In this document: in pieces, positions 17,474-26,373 of the stretch
How the letters are laid out: each line of letters begins with the position of its first letter
Position numbering within the stretch: the stretch's first letter is position 1
From: Bradyrhizobium erythrophlei
GTDB taxonomy: Bacteria > Pseudomonadota > Alphaproteobacteria > Rhizobiales > Xanthobacteraceae
Direction of reading: 5' to 3'
DNA: 64,000 nt
Assembly: GCA_900129675.1 (NCBI GenBank)
Contig: FSRD01000001.1
Span: forward strand, 5,631,501-5,695,500
Notes under the pieces: model-generated
Database searches by the model: none
What the model was told of the DNA's origin: nothing
Seen by the model: the letters and a program-made list of their open reading frames with translations, nothing else
Translations under genes and position numbers: made by a program

Positions 17474-18042
17474 TTGCGACGATTTCCCGGAAGATCAACC
17501 GAGGGACGCTTTTTCTGGCGTTCAACGTATCGGCCGTGTTGTTCATTGTGATCTTCTTGCTGGCGCCGGTCCTCGCCCATTTCGCCAGCCGCGGCGAGGA
17601 CATTTCGGAAGGCGCGGCGCAGCTGGCGCATTTTCGCAAGATCATGCGTAGCGCGAGCACACCGACCAGCAAGGCTTCGCAAGGTGGTGATCCGTTTCTG
17701 CCCGGTAGCGAGGAACGCGTTGTCAGCGCCGACCTGCAGGCCAGCCTGAAGGCGATCGCCACCAATGCGGGCGTGAACCTGCTTGGCATCCGCGGCCTGC
17801 CGGCCGGCCGCTCCCAGCAATTGCGCATGGTCGCAGTCAACGTGGAGCTGGAGGGCTCCCTGCCGGCGGTGCGCGACATGATCGTTGCCATCGAAAACCA
17901 GACGCCGTTCCTGTTCGTTACCGCCGTCTCCTTTCGCAGCGTGAGCGATGGCGAAGACGGCCCGATCCGGGCGGAACTGAAAGTACAGGGCGCGATGCGC
18001 GAGGGCGGGTCGTCCCTTGCCGCGGAGGCGGGCTCGAAATGA
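17470..18042 (+). CDS. gspM: T2SS protein GspM (T2SSM_b type)
   Basis: A 190-residue protein with one N-terminal membrane helix (about 15-40, LAFNVSAVLFIVIFLLAPVL). A periplasmic domain contains VVSADLQASLKAIATNAGV and FVTAVSFRSV, as in the T2SSM_b family. It partners GspL. ATGA overlaps join it to gspL upstream and gspN downstream. Confidence 0.82.
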   Translation: MIATISRKINRGTLFLAFNVSAVLFIVIFLLAPVLAHFASRGEDISEGAAQLAHFRKIMRSASTPTSKASQGGDPFLPGSEERVVSADLQASLKAIATNAGVNLLGIRGLPAGRSQQLRMVAVNVELEGSLPAVRDMIVAIENQTPFLFVTAVSFRSVSDGEDGPIRAELKVQGAMREGGSSLAAEAGSK

Positions 18043-18707
18043 TCGGGCGTCGACTTATTTCCGCCTTGGCTGGCGCGTGGACCCTCCCGTTGCCGGTGGC
18101 CACTCAAGGCCGGCTGGCTGCGCTCGCAGGCTCGTCGCGGCGATTGGCCGCGTCCGGGACGGCGGCATTGCTCGGCCGAGCCGAATTCCCTGGCTTCGCG
18201 GAGCTCGCCGCACTGCGCCCAGCGACGCGGGTGCTGATTGCGGGCCTGTCCGGCTGGATCATCCTGGTCATCCTGGTCATCCTGGTCTCCCTGGCGGCCG
18301 TGGTTTCGGTGGAGATGTCCACCATCACCCTGCCGGATTGGTTGGGCACGCATTCATCCGCCTCCGGTGGCACCGCGGCCCGGCCGCCGGCTAGTTTTGA
18401 GAATATCGTGCGGCGTCCATTGTTCTCGCGCAGCCGGCAGGGGATGAGCCAGGCGCCGGTCCCGATGCCGGTCGCACCGCCGCCTCCTTCCACGCTGGAC
18501 CAGGACATCACGCTAAGGGGGGTGTTCATGAGCGGCCCCTTGGCTAAAGCCTTCCTGCTGTCGTCGCAAAATCCGCTTGGTGTGTGGGTTCAGGCCGGCG
18601 AGGAGGCCGCAGGATGGCGGGTCGTGGCCGTCCAGCGAGATCAAGTGCTCCTGGAGGGGCAGGGCCAAAGGCTGATCGTGCCACTCAATGTCGGCGGCGG
18701 CAAATGA
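18039..18707 (+). CDS. gspN: T2SS protein GspN/GspC-like
   Basis: A 222-residue protein. A cytoplasmic N-terminus is followed by one membrane helix at about 65-95, then a Pro-rich linker and a C-terminal homology-region-like domain (DQDITLRGVFMSGPLAKAFL ... GWRVVAVQRDQVLLEGQGQ) as in GspC/PulC. The role would be to link the inner-membrane platform to the secretin periplasmic domains. No separate gspC is present, so this gene probably fills that place. The membrane helix is encoded partly by a 9-bp triplet repeat. Named gspN by position; gspC is the alternative. Confidence 0.75.
   Translation: MIGRRLISALAGAWTLPLPVATQGRLAALAGSSRRLAASGTAALLGRAEFPGFAELAALRPATRVLIAGLSGWIILVILVILVSLAAVVSVEMSTITLPDWLGTHSSASGGTAARPPASFENIVRRPLFSRSRQGMSQAPVPMPVAPPPPSTLDQDITLRGVFMSGPLAKAFLLSSQNPLGVWVQAGEEAAGWRVVAVQRDQVLLEGQGQRLIVPLNVGGGK
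18261..18287 (+). repeat. 9-bp tandem repeat x3 inside gspN
   Basis: atcctggtc is repeated three times in perfect tandem, coding ILVILVILV in the membrane helix. Slippage would add or remove three residues without a frameshift. Confidence 0.8.
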
Positions 18708-19330
18708 TGCTCGCCCTCCGCAAGACGTCCGGCCGAACCGGACGCTTCCTCGGGCGGGCGCTGGCCTGGCGGGCGCCGGACCGACAGCACTTCGCCGTGG
18801 CCTGGGGACTGGTGGCTGGCGCCGTCTGGCTCTCGACCGGCTTGCCGGAGGACCCCGTCTGGCCCGAAGCCGCAATCGCCGGGCTTTACCTCGTGACTGT
18901 CCTGGCCGCGATCTGCGCGATCGATGCGCGCTACGGGATCATTCCCGACAGCCTTGTTGCCGCCCTGGCGGCGGGCGGATTACTCCAGACCTATCTTGGC
19001 AGGCAAGGTGAGCTCTTGGAGCGGGCACTTGAGGCGATCGCGGTACTGGCGGCGGCCGCGCTGTTTCGGGCTTCCTACCGCTGGATGAGGGGATTTGACG
19101 GGCTTGGGTTCGGAGACGTTAAATTTGTGACGGCGGCCGCGCTCTGGATCGGCATCCAGGGATTGCCGATGCTGCTCCTGACGGCCGTACTGTCGGCCGT
19201 GGTCAGCCTGCTGATCCTGCGGGCCGAAGGGCACGACCTGCACGGCCAGCAGGCGATCTCGTTTGGACCGCATCTGGCCGTCGGGCTGTGGCTGACATGG
19301 GTGGCCGGGCCGCTGCAATTTGGCCTCTGA
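18704..19330 (+). CDS. gspO: Short prepilin peptidase GspO (A24 family)
   Basis: A 208-residue polytopic membrane protein (about six helices). The two catalytic aspartates of the A24 aspartyl peptidases are visible: D74 in CAIDARYGIIPD and D138 in GFGDVKF. It lacks the N-terminal cytoplasmic N-methyltransferase domain and its cysteine pairs, so it should cleave prepilin leaders but not methylate them, like CpaA-type peptidases. The ATG overlaps the gspN stop, making it the last gene of the operon. It would process GspG, H, I, J and K. Confidence 0.88.
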   Translation: MMLALRKTSGRTGRFLGRALAWRAPDRQHFAVAWGLVAGAVWLSTGLPEDPVWPEAAIAGLYLVTVLAAICAIDARYGIIPDSLVAALAAGGLLQTYLGRQGELLERALEAIAVLAAAALFRASYRWMRGFDGLGFGDVKFVTAAALWIGIQGLPMLLLTAVLSAVVSLLILRAEGHDLHGQQAISFGPHLAVGLWLTWVAGPLQFGL

Positions 19331-19581
19331 ACGCGGCTATTCCGGATCACCAGGCGCCGAAATGGACTGGCGTCGTTCTGCCAGGAATGGATTCAACCGA
19401 TCTCCAACGGCACCTGATTTGATTGGCCGGACCATCGCAAGCCCGAAGACCAAACGCAAAATGCAAAGATCGGCGAGGGCAGGGATCGTTACTGTTCGAG
19501 GTGCCGACGTAGCTGACGTAAGACAGACGAAGCCACGAATAGATCACGCGGGCGCTGCTCCTAAGGGCGCTGCTTCCTCTG

Positions 19582-19922
19582 TCAGGGAAGTACCGCCGGC
19601 GTTACGATGCAAGCGGGCAGATCCTGGTGTTTCCAGACGCCGTTTTCGCACAGCAGAGCCCGCCCGCTAAAGACACAGAACGTGGCCCCCGGCGAGAAAT
19701 CTCCGCCTTTTCTTTGCACTCCTTCGCCGGTTCCGCCGGCTTCCTGGCAACTGGTACAGCAGGAACTGTCGGAAGCGGTTTGGGTTGCGCATTCGCAGCA
19801 AAGCTCGTGCCCAGACTTACCGCGACAACTGCAGCAGTTAATCTCACGAGCCTGCGCCGCCCGGACCGAAAAGAGATGCTGTTAAAACCGGGCACTTTCC
19901 TATCCGAACCATGGTGAAGCAC
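19582..19922 (-). pseudogene. Frameshifted small exported protein gene
   Basis: On the minus strand a signal peptide-like stretch (RLTAAVVAVSLGTSFAANAQ) is followed by a Pro-rich linker to about 19712. A one-base shift then leads into KGGDFSPGATFCVFSGRALL and CENGVWKHQDLPACIVTPAV before the stop at 19582. The latter segment has three cysteines and recurs almost unchanged at 31409-31543. A frameshift near 19712 has disabled this copy, unless the reading error is in the sequence. The parent looks like a small secreted Cys protein common in Bradyrhizobium. Confidence 0.55.
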
Positions 19923-19949
19923 GGCTGGTCAGCTTCGCCAATTGCAGGG

Positions 19950-20159
19950 CTAAGTCAATCGGCCGCGCTTCAGCGCGAAAGCAAAATGATCGACAAAGCC
20001 TTCGATCCCGTGAGAACCCTGCCGGACCAAATCCTCAGCCGCCAGGCGCAGCGACAAATGCGGCCGCCGCTCTATGGCATCCAGATCCTCAGACACTGCC
20101 TCAAGGGCCCGGCGCAGTCGCTCTAATTGATCGCTGGAATTGGCCAAAATACTCGCCAT
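19950..20159 (-). CDS. Small helical hypothetical protein
   Basis: A 69-residue protein, MASILANSSDQLERLRRAL then EAVSEDLDAIERRPHLSLRL. It is a charged amphipathic helix pattern throughout with no membrane segment. It is upstream of, and divergent from, nothing obvious; the leader is AT-rich. No family is recognised. Confidence 0.45.
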   Translation of the reverse strand: MASILANSSDQLERLRRALEAVSEDLDAIERRPHLSLRLAAEDLVRQGSHGIEGFVDHFAFALKRGRLT

Positions 20160-20324
20160 ATTCAAAATTTAATAAAAGCCACAGCCTTCCAAAATACCAT
20201 CGATTTAATTCGCGTCAATATATGGTAAGAAACTTTGGACGTAGCCCGCTCACCCGCAAGCTCGGATGAATTGATGTCAACGACCGACGCCAACGCTTGC
20301 GACCCTGCAAATTGCAGCGCGGCG

Positions 20325-21317
20325 TCAGCTTTTCGGGTGGGCCAATTGATGCCACACCCACGAGGATCTCACGATCGTCGAGAGATCGGAACAGACCGGA
20401 ACAAAGCCGAGATCCGCTTTGGCTGCCGAGGGATCGGCAACCAGGACGGGAGGATCGCCGGCGCGGCGGGGCTTCGTGACGAGAGGAACCCTAAGTCCTG
20501 TCACGCGCTCGATGGCCGCCAGCACCTCGCGAACCGAGAATCCCGAACCCGTGCCAAGATTGTAGTGACCGCCACGGGAACCATCCAACAGGGCATTGAC
20601 GGCCCGAACGTGCGCGGCAGCCAGATCGACGACGTGAATGTAATCGCGTATCGCCGTTCCATCGGGCGTCTCGTAGTCGTCGCCGAAGATCGCAAAGTCA
20701 CGGACATGTCCCTGCAGTGCCATCATTGCGCGTGGAATGAGGTGGGTTTCCGGATCTCGAAATTCACCAATCGATCCCGATGATTCGGCGCCGCAGGCGT
20801 TGAAGTAACGCAGGCAAAACGAATTCATCCCATAGGCCCTGCGATAATCCGCGAGGATCTGTTCGATCATCCATTTCGACGCGCCGTAGGGATTGACGAC
20901 GGCGCCGGCCGCGCCCTCGCTGATCGGATCGCGCCCGGCATTTCCGTAGACTGCCCCGGTGCTCGAGAACACCAGACGATCGCATCCCCGTTCGAGCATC
21001 GCCTTCAACAGCGATAGAGTCCCGCAGACATTGTTCAGATAATATTTCTGGGGATCGCCGACGGACTCGCCGACCTGACTGAAGGCCGCGAAATGCATCA
21101 CCGCCACGACCTGGTGGGCCGCGATCGCATCGGTCAAACGCTGGGTATCGCCAACGTCGCCCTCGACAAAGGGGCCCCACTTCACGAAATCGCGGTGGCC
21201 GGTTGAAAGATTGTCGAAACAGACCGGCACAAAGCCTGCTTCCGACAGCGCCTTGCAGCAGTGAGCACCGATGTAACCGGCTCCTCCGGTTACGAGAATC
21301 GCTGGGCTTTTGGACAT
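20325..21317 (-). CDS. galE: UDP-glucose 4-epimerase GalE (copy 1)
   Basis: A 330-residue extended SDR enzyme. NAD-binding GGAGYIGAHCCKAL near the N-terminus, SSTGAVYGN, and the catalytic pair Y144-x-x-x-K148 in NPYGASKWM. It interconverts UDP-glucose and UDP-galactose in the cytoplasm, supplying EPS/LPS synthesis. It lies 66 bases downstream of ugd on the same strand, so the two probably share an operon. A second copy about 94% identical in protein is at 32593. Confidence 0.95.
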   Translation of the reverse strand: MSKSPAILVTGGAGYIGAHCCKALSEAGFVPVCFDNLSTGHRDFVKWGPFVEGDVGDTQRLTDAIAAHQVVAVMHFAAFSQVGESVGDPQKYYLNNVCGTLSLLKAMLERGCDRLVFSSTGAVYGNAGRDPISEGAAGAVVNPYGASKWMIEQILADYRRAYGMNSFCLRYFNACGAESSGSIGEFRDPETHLIPRAMMALQGHVRDFAIFGDDYETPDGTAIRDYIHVVDLAAAHVRAVNALLDGSRGGHYNLGTGSGFSVREVLAAIERVTGLRVPLVTKPRRAGDPPVLVADPSAAKADLGFVPVCSDLSTIVRSSWVWHQLAHPKS

Positions 21318-21340
21318 GTATTTCCTGTCATGATGAAAGA

Positions 21341-21405
21341 GCCTTCGGAGCCCGGCAGACGCCTGGAGCGCGGCAAACGCGAGCTACGGCTTTGCGGCCC
21401 GCCCG
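21341..21405. repeat. Dispersed ~65-bp repeat, copy 1 (galE-ugd junction)
   Basis: The stretch from atgaaagagccttcggagcc to the ugd stop recurs with changes at 22787-22855 and 33600-33672. All three contain ccttcggag and a caa(a/g)cgc.agcta core. Copies 1 and 3 are part of the galE-ugd duplication; copy 2 lies upstream of ugd. Confidence 0.5.
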
Positions 21406-22697
21406 ATGCTTTGATACAGGAACCCGCGCTTGGTCAGCTCATTGGGATCATAGATATTGCGGAGATCCACCACCACCGGGCACGCCATCTCGCGCTTCAA
21501 TCGATCGAGATCCAGCGCCCGAAACTGCTCCCATTCGGTGACGATGACCAGCGCATCGGCGCCGGCGGCGCATTCGTACGGGTTCTCGGAGTAGTAAATA
21601 TCCGGCATCTCGATGCGCGCGAGCTCCATGCCCACCGGATCAAATGCCCGCACCGTCGCGCCCATATCCTGCAGCGCGGTGATCAGCGGAATCGATGGCG
21701 CCTCGCGCATGTCGTCGGTGTTCGGCTTGAACGTCAAGCCAAGCACCGCGATGGTCTTGCCGCGAAGATTCCCGCCGAACGGCGCCGCAACCTTTCGCGC
21801 CATCGCGCGCTTGCGGGTATCGTTGACTGAATTTACCGCCTCCACGATTCGAAGCGGGGCATCGTAATCCTGGGCGGTCTTGATCAAGGCGCGGGTGTCT
21901 TTTGGGAAACACGAGCCGCCGAAACCAGGCCCCGCATGAAGAAATTTTGATCCGATGCGATTGTCCATCCCGATTCCGCGCGCAATCTCCTGAATGTCCG
22001 CCCCGACCTTTTCGGCCAGATCGGCCATTTCGTTGATGAACGTGATCTTGGTCGCCAGAAATGCGTTGGCGGCATACTTGATCAGCTCGGCGGTGCGGCG
22101 GCTGGTGTACATGATCGGTGCCTGGTTGAGATAAAGCGGCCGGTATATCTCGCCCATCACCTTGCGCGCGCGCTCGTCGGTCGTTCCGACAACGATACGA
22201 TCCGGATGCTTGAAGTCGCGCACTGCCGCGCCTTCGCGGAGGAATTCCGGATTTGAGACCACGGCGACGCCGGCCGACGGATTGACCTGCATGAAGATCC
22301 GTTCCACCTCATCGCCGGTACCGACGGGCACGGTTGATTTCGTGACCACAACCGTAAACTCTTTGACCACCTCGGCTATCGCGCGGGACGCTGCATACAC
22401 ATGACTGAGATCCGCGTGACCATCGCCGCGACGCGAGGGGGTGCCCACGGCGATGAAGATCGCCTGTGCATCGCCGACAGGCCCGGCAAGGTCGGTCGTG
22501 AACGAGAGCCTCCCGGCGCGCGCATTGCTTTGCACGAGACGCTCAAGATCGGGCTCGAAGATCGGAATTTCGCCGCGCAACAGCGCCGCGATCTTTGCGT
22601 CATCCCTGTCCACGCAGGTAACGTGATGTCCAAAGTCGGCGAAACAGGCACCCGAAACCAGTCCCACATATCCTGTTCCAACGACAACTATCCGCAT
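21384..22697 (-). CDS. ugd: UDP-glucose 6-dehydrogenase
   Basis: A 437-residue enzyme. Rossmann motif GTGYVGLVSGACFADFG at the N-terminus, VVTKSTVPVGTGDE, and the catalytic cysteine C263 in GFGGSCFPKDT. C-terminal UDP-binding domain with LGLTFKPNTDDMREAPS. It oxidises UDP-glucose to UDP-glucuronate with two NAD+, feeding acidic polysaccharides. The last ~20 codons are duplicated, with a one-base deletion, upstream of the second galE. Confidence 0.96.
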   Translation of the reverse strand: MRIVVVGTGYVGLVSGACFADFGHHVTCVDRDDAKIAALLRGEIPIFEPDLERLVQSNARAGRLSFTTDLAGPVGDAQAIFIAVGTPSRRGDGHADLSHVYAASRAIAEVVKEFTVVVTKSTVPVGTGDEVERIFMQVNPSAGVAVVSNPEFLREGAAVRDFKHPDRIVVGTTDERARKVMGEIYRPLYLNQAPIMYTSRRTAELIKYAANAFLATKITFINEMADLAEKVGADIQEIARGIGMDNRIGSKFLHAGPGFGGSCFPKDTRALIKTAQDYDAPLRIVEAVNSVNDTRKRAMARKVAAPFGGNLRGKTIAVLGLTFKPNTDDMREAPSIPLITALQDMGATVRAFDPVGMELARIEMPDIYYSENPYECAAGADALVIVTEWEQFRALDLDRLKREMACPVVVDLRNIYDPNELTKRGFLYQSIGRAAKP

Positions 22698-22995
22698 GAA
22701 CCGAGCACCTTGTTCGTTATCCGCACCACCCCCGTATCTCTAGATTAATGTCGCTGGTGGGTCAAAAACTAGAGCATCGCATTTCACGATGAAAATGCCT
22801 TCGGAGTCCGGCGGACACCCGGAGCGCGACAAGCGCAAGCTAAGCTTCGGGTTTTCCAATTCAAACCGCGCGTATGCGAGCAAAAGTTGTAATATGGTTG
22901 TTGACAATATTTAATTGAGGCGACACGGGCCGCCTGTCACAATTTCCCCCAACCACGAACATCAGACGGAAGACCGGCACACGCAAAAAGAAAAT
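22698..22995. other. Intergenic region with dispersed repeat copy 2
   Basis: Three hundred bases containing the ugd promoter side and, at 22787-22855, the ccttcggag repeat. A 41-codon open frame starting at 22789 (MKMPSESGGHPERDKRKLSF) covers the repeat but has no other support. Confidence 0.45.
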
Positions 22996-23838
22996 TTACC
23001 ACGGTGGCAGCCTATTCTGCGCTGACTTCTGTGACTCTGATCTCCAGTCTCGCGCGGCCTCGCTAAACGCATCGCTAAATGCTGGGAAGTTCTGCGGCTC
23101 AAGCATCGTTTCATGGTTGCCGGGAATTTGAACAATTTTCAGCTGGGGACAGCGTCGCTGCCAACTGTCGTCGGAGTGAGCCATCAAGTCCGTTCGGAGC
23201 AGGACCGCTGACGTGTTCAGCGCAATCGGTTCGCGATCGAGCGCTGCAATTCCTGGTGCTGCCAACCGAATCAGAAAGCGCATACTAAGCTCGTGCTCAA
23301 AAACAGGATCGACCGCAAAAATCTGATGAAGCCGGCCGGACTGCTTCGCTCTGCGGAGTATCCCGACCAGGTGCTCCTGAGACAGTCGCAGCATTGCGCG
23401 CCAAAGACGTGAGCGCACGAATTTGGCGAAATCAAAAATTCGTCTTTCACGTACCAGGCGCGAGCCAAGCTTAAGCGCGCGTCCCAGCCATCCTGTCGTT
23501 GGCGCTGCTGAGCTCACCATGAAGGCATCTACTGCGCAAAAGCCTGAGATGTCCCGGCCGGCTGCCTGAAGTTGCACCGCCACCGCGTAACCGAAATGGG
23601 CGCCGATAGAGATGCCAATGATGCGTATGGGGCCTTCTGGAACCAGGATCTCAATCTGACGAATTAAATCATCGATCAATGTATGCAGCGAAAACCCTAT
23701 TTCCACGTAACGTCGCCAACCTGGATAGACCAATATCGAGAATTGGGTTGCCTCTGGAAATCCGGCCCGGAACGGCGCGAGGTCAGGCGCGCCGCCGCCT
23801 GCACCCGACAAGACGATGACCGGGGATGATATCATCAT
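22996..23838 (-). CDS. Thioesterase-like alpha/beta hydrolase
   Basis: A 280-residue protein. Nucleophile elbow GISIG with Ser77, an early oxyanion-type loop (VLSGAGGGAPDL), and a C-terminal catalytic His candidate in IPGNHETML. This spacing is that of the stand-alone and NRPS/PKS-type thioesterases. The substrate would be a thioester or activated ester of a small molecule. It is the last gene of a coupled operon: it overlaps the flavoprotein gene by four bases. The neighbours point to a tailoring or small-metabolite pathway, not to polymer assembly. Confidence 0.8.
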   Translation of the reverse strand: MMISSPVIVLSGAGGGAPDLAPFRAGFPEATQFSILVYPGWRRYVEIGFSLHTLIDDLIRQIEILVPEGPIRIIGISIGAHFGYAVAVQLQAAGRDISGFCAVDAFMVSSAAPTTGWLGRALKLGSRLVRERRIFDFAKFVRSRLWRAMLRLSQEHLVGILRRAKQSGRLHQIFAVDPVFEHELSMRFLIRLAAPGIAALDREPIALNTSAVLLRTDLMAHSDDSWQRRCPQLKIVQIPGNHETMLEPQNFPAFSDAFSEAARDWRSESQKSAQNRLPPW

Positions 23839-25034
23839 TTCTTTGATGTCCTGAATGCAAGTCGCCGCGATACGATTTTCGACGTATAGGCGGTGCCCGC
23901 GACGAAACGAAACAGCGGCCCGAAGCTCATCGCTGACGCCGGGCCAATGAAATACAGACCAGGCACCGAGCTCTCGAAGGTGGCATTCAACTTCGGAGCC
24001 TTCTCGATTCGCGCAACTGCGCTTCTAAGCCCGCGGTCGAGGAAACTGAGACGATCGACGTCAACGTCATATCCAGTGCCGACGATGACGCGATCGGCTG
24101 CAAGATCAAACTCAGTTCGATCTCGCGTATTTCGAAGCCGGAGCACGGCTCGGCCGCCCACGCTGCGAGCGCTGGTCAGCTTTGTTCCGCAATGAAGCGG
24201 GACCTGATGCTCTACGCGTGCACGCAGCCACCATGCCCCTTCCGGGGGTAGATGAGTTTTGACAAAATGGGTCCTCAAAGGCGCCGGGACGAGATGCATC
24301 GCACCTGGAAATTTTGTCAGTGCCCAGGCTTTCGGTCCCGTACCAAGCTCGGAAATCGGCGATCGAATCCGCTGCCAAGGGTTTCGGTTCGAAGATACGC
24401 GGCGCATCCAGGAGATCGACGGCTTACGAATGATTAGTTGCGCTCTTGCTCCGACTTCGTGCAATAAAGCTGTGGCTTCCAGTGCTGACTGCCCGGCGCC
24501 GATAACGGCGATATCATGTCCCCGAAAGTCCGCGAACCGCTCAATCGTGGAAGTGTGCTGAACAAGCTCGGGCGCGAGCGGGGCAACCTCTGCGGGGATA
24601 TTAGCGAAACCCGCGAGCCCGGTCGCGATCACCACACGCGAAGCTGAAACGGACTCGCCGTTCTCCAATGTAGCGGCAAAATCCTCATTGCGTCTTTCAA
24701 CTCTGACAACGTCGACGGTCTCGACCCAATCGACCTGTCTCTGTTGAAACCAGAGCCCGTAGTCAGCAAAATCCTTGATCGAGCATGGCTCGAAGGTTTC
24801 CAGTCCGCGCGGACGGCTATAGTCAGCAAAGGAGAAACCACGGCTAGGGGTTGAGATGTCCGTTCCGAAGCAGAATGATTTCAGGTAACGTTCGCCGCCG
24901 GCGGCCGCAATCTTTGACCAGAACTGCATCGGGTGACCAAAAATTCGATGATTTATATTTTTGGCCGCCAGATGTACCGCGAGCGAAAGGCCGTACGGCC
25001 CGGCGCCGATGATGACGGTATCGGCGTGGCTCAT
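23835..25034 (-). CDS. Flavin-containing monooxygenase-like oxidoreductase
   Basis: A 399-residue protein. N-terminal FAD-binding GAGPYGLSLAVHLAAK and a second NAD(P)H-binding GAGQSALEATALLHEVGA near residue 185 give the two-Rossmann layout of FMO/ornithine hydroxylase-like enzymes. VPGLYFIGPASAMSFGP near the C-terminus is typical of the group. It likely oxygenates an amine, sulfur or carbonyl of a small substrate. It overlaps the ATP-grasp gene upstream (ATGA) and the thioesterase gene downstream. No membrane segment. Confidence 0.85.
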   Translation of the reverse strand: MSHADTVIIGAGPYGLSLAVHLAAKNINHRIFGHPMQFWSKIAAAGGERYLKSFCFGTDISTPSRGFSFADYSRPRGLETFEPCSIKDFADYGLWFQQRQVDWVETVDVVRVERRNEDFAATLENGESVSASRVVIATGLAGFANIPAEVAPLAPELVQHTSTIERFADFRGHDIAVIGAGQSALEATALLHEVGARAQLIIRKPSISWMRRVSSNRNPWQRIRSPISELGTGPKAWALTKFPGAMHLVPAPLRTHFVKTHLPPEGAWWLRARVEHQVPLHCGTKLTSARSVGGRAVLRLRNTRDRTEFDLAADRVIVGTGYDVDVDRLSFLDRGLRSAVARIEKAPKLNATFESSVPGLYFIGPASAMSFGPLFRFVAGTAYTSKIVSRRLAFRTSKK

Positions 25035-26359
25035 GATAGCAATTTCTCCGCCAATACTGTTGACGCCAGAGACTTGCGCCGCGTCGTGCGAACAAACTGC
25101 GGAAGAGCTCTCACGCCCAGGTAGATTTCGGAAAGCGCATGGACGATCGCCGGCATCGGGTCTGATTTGTCGATCGCAACGTCAACGCAGTGCGCGGCGT
25201 GCTGTCTGCTCCATGCCCGCCAACGTTGCCGATTGGCGCGCGGCGCGCGCGAAACAATTCCCTGCGCCAATAAAATCGCCTTCAGGGTGAATTGGTCGCA
25301 AAAAACTAACGGCGATTCATTTTCAACTTGCGCTTTGGCCACCGCCTCGCTGAGAGCGTCTGTCTGACCTGAAGCATCCAGAAATGCGAGCAGGGGCAGT
25401 GGCATTCCGCGGCGAGTATCCAATCCAGTCTGGTTATAGAAGCGCGGGTTGAAATCAATCATCGCCCAGCGCCCGTTAAATAAAATGAATTCCGCTTCAA
25501 ATACGCCGAAATAGTTTAGCTCTCGGCATAAATCGTAGACCATTCTTGAAAGCTCCAGTGAAGCAGGAAGCGCTTCATGGCAAATACCAACCCCGATGGG
25601 TTGTGATCGTTGGAAAACTTTTACTGAGCGCCGGCTGACGAATAGCTCGCCCGTCCGATCGATAAATCCGGTGATTGACTGGACGTTTTGGCTGCCATCC
25701 ACCGCGAATTGTTGCAGAAGCGGCCTCTGAAAATCGATGGATTGCGCTGGCGGAGCGCTTCGATACCGCTCGCGAACAAGAAAAGTCTCATACTGTTTCG
25801 AAAACTCATCTGGCGTTTCGACAACGACGCCTTTGTCGTTCCTGAGACGTTGCACATGCGTGCGTGGCTTGATGAGCATCGGATAAGGGAATGTCGCTAC
25901 CAGTTTCCGGAGTTCGTCGCTCGTTTCAGGATCCCAGCTTGGTAATACGTCAAGCCCTGCCTGGATCGCCGCATCGGTAAGCAGCTTTTTGTCAAGGATA
26001 CGTCGGATGCTTTCGAGCGACGGTTGATACATCAAGAAATACTGCGCCAGAGCGGCGGCATTGGCAGTGTAAATCCAGGCGGTCTGATCCGAGGTAGGAA
26101 GCAGAACAAGGCCGGGATTGGCCTTTCCAATCGCCATGATGCGATCGAAAAATAGCTCGTGGTCGATTTCAGCAGGTGTCGAATAGGTACGGCTTGTATG
26201 CCTCGACCATGCCGCCGCATCCAGCCGTGTGCTTGAGAGAACTTGAGCCCCTACGCCGTTTCTGCCGAGGTTGCGCACGGCGGCGATCGTGCCTCCCGAT
26301 GACGCCGACGCCAGAAGCACCGAGTGTTGCCCGCGTGATGGAATCTTCACTGCGCTCAA
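25031..26359 (-). CDS. ATP-grasp ligase
   Basis: A 442-residue protein. An N-terminal pre-ATP-grasp fold (LLASASSGGTIAAVRNLGRN) is followed by the ATP-grasp fold: DKKLLTDAAIQAGLDVLP, the nucleotide-contacting FPYPMLIKPRTHVQ, and metal ligands in FEAEFILFNGRWAMIDFNPR. ATP-grasp enzymes activate a carboxylate as acyl phosphate and join it to an amine, thiol or hydroxyl. The start is a TTG at 26359 or a GTG at 26350. It is the first intact gene of the operon with the flavoprotein and thioesterase. Its start lies 15 bases after the stop of a decayed upstream gene. Confidence 0.85.
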   Translation of the reverse strand: MSAVKIPSRGQHSVLLASASSGGTIAAVRNLGRNGVGAQVLSSTRLDAAAWSRHTSRTYSTPAEIDHELFFDRIMAIGKANPGLVLLPTSDQTAWIYTANAAALAQYFLMYQPSLESIRRILDKKLLTDAAIQAGLDVLPSWDPETSDELRKLVATFPYPMLIKPRTHVQRLRNDKGVVVETPDEFSKQYETFLVRERYRSAPPAQSIDFQRPLLQQFAVDGSQNVQSITGFIDRTGELFVSRRSVKVFQRSQPIGVGICHEALPASLELSRMVYDLCRELNYFGVFEAEFILFNGRWAMIDFNPRFYNQTGLDTRRGMPLPLLAFLDASGQTDALSEAVAKAQVENESPLVFCDQFTLKAILLAQGIVSRAPRANRQRWRAWSRQHAAHCVDVAIDKSDPMPAIVHALSEIYLGVRALPQFVRTTRRKSLASTVLAEKLLS

Positions 26360-26373
26360 AGCTGCTACTCAAC

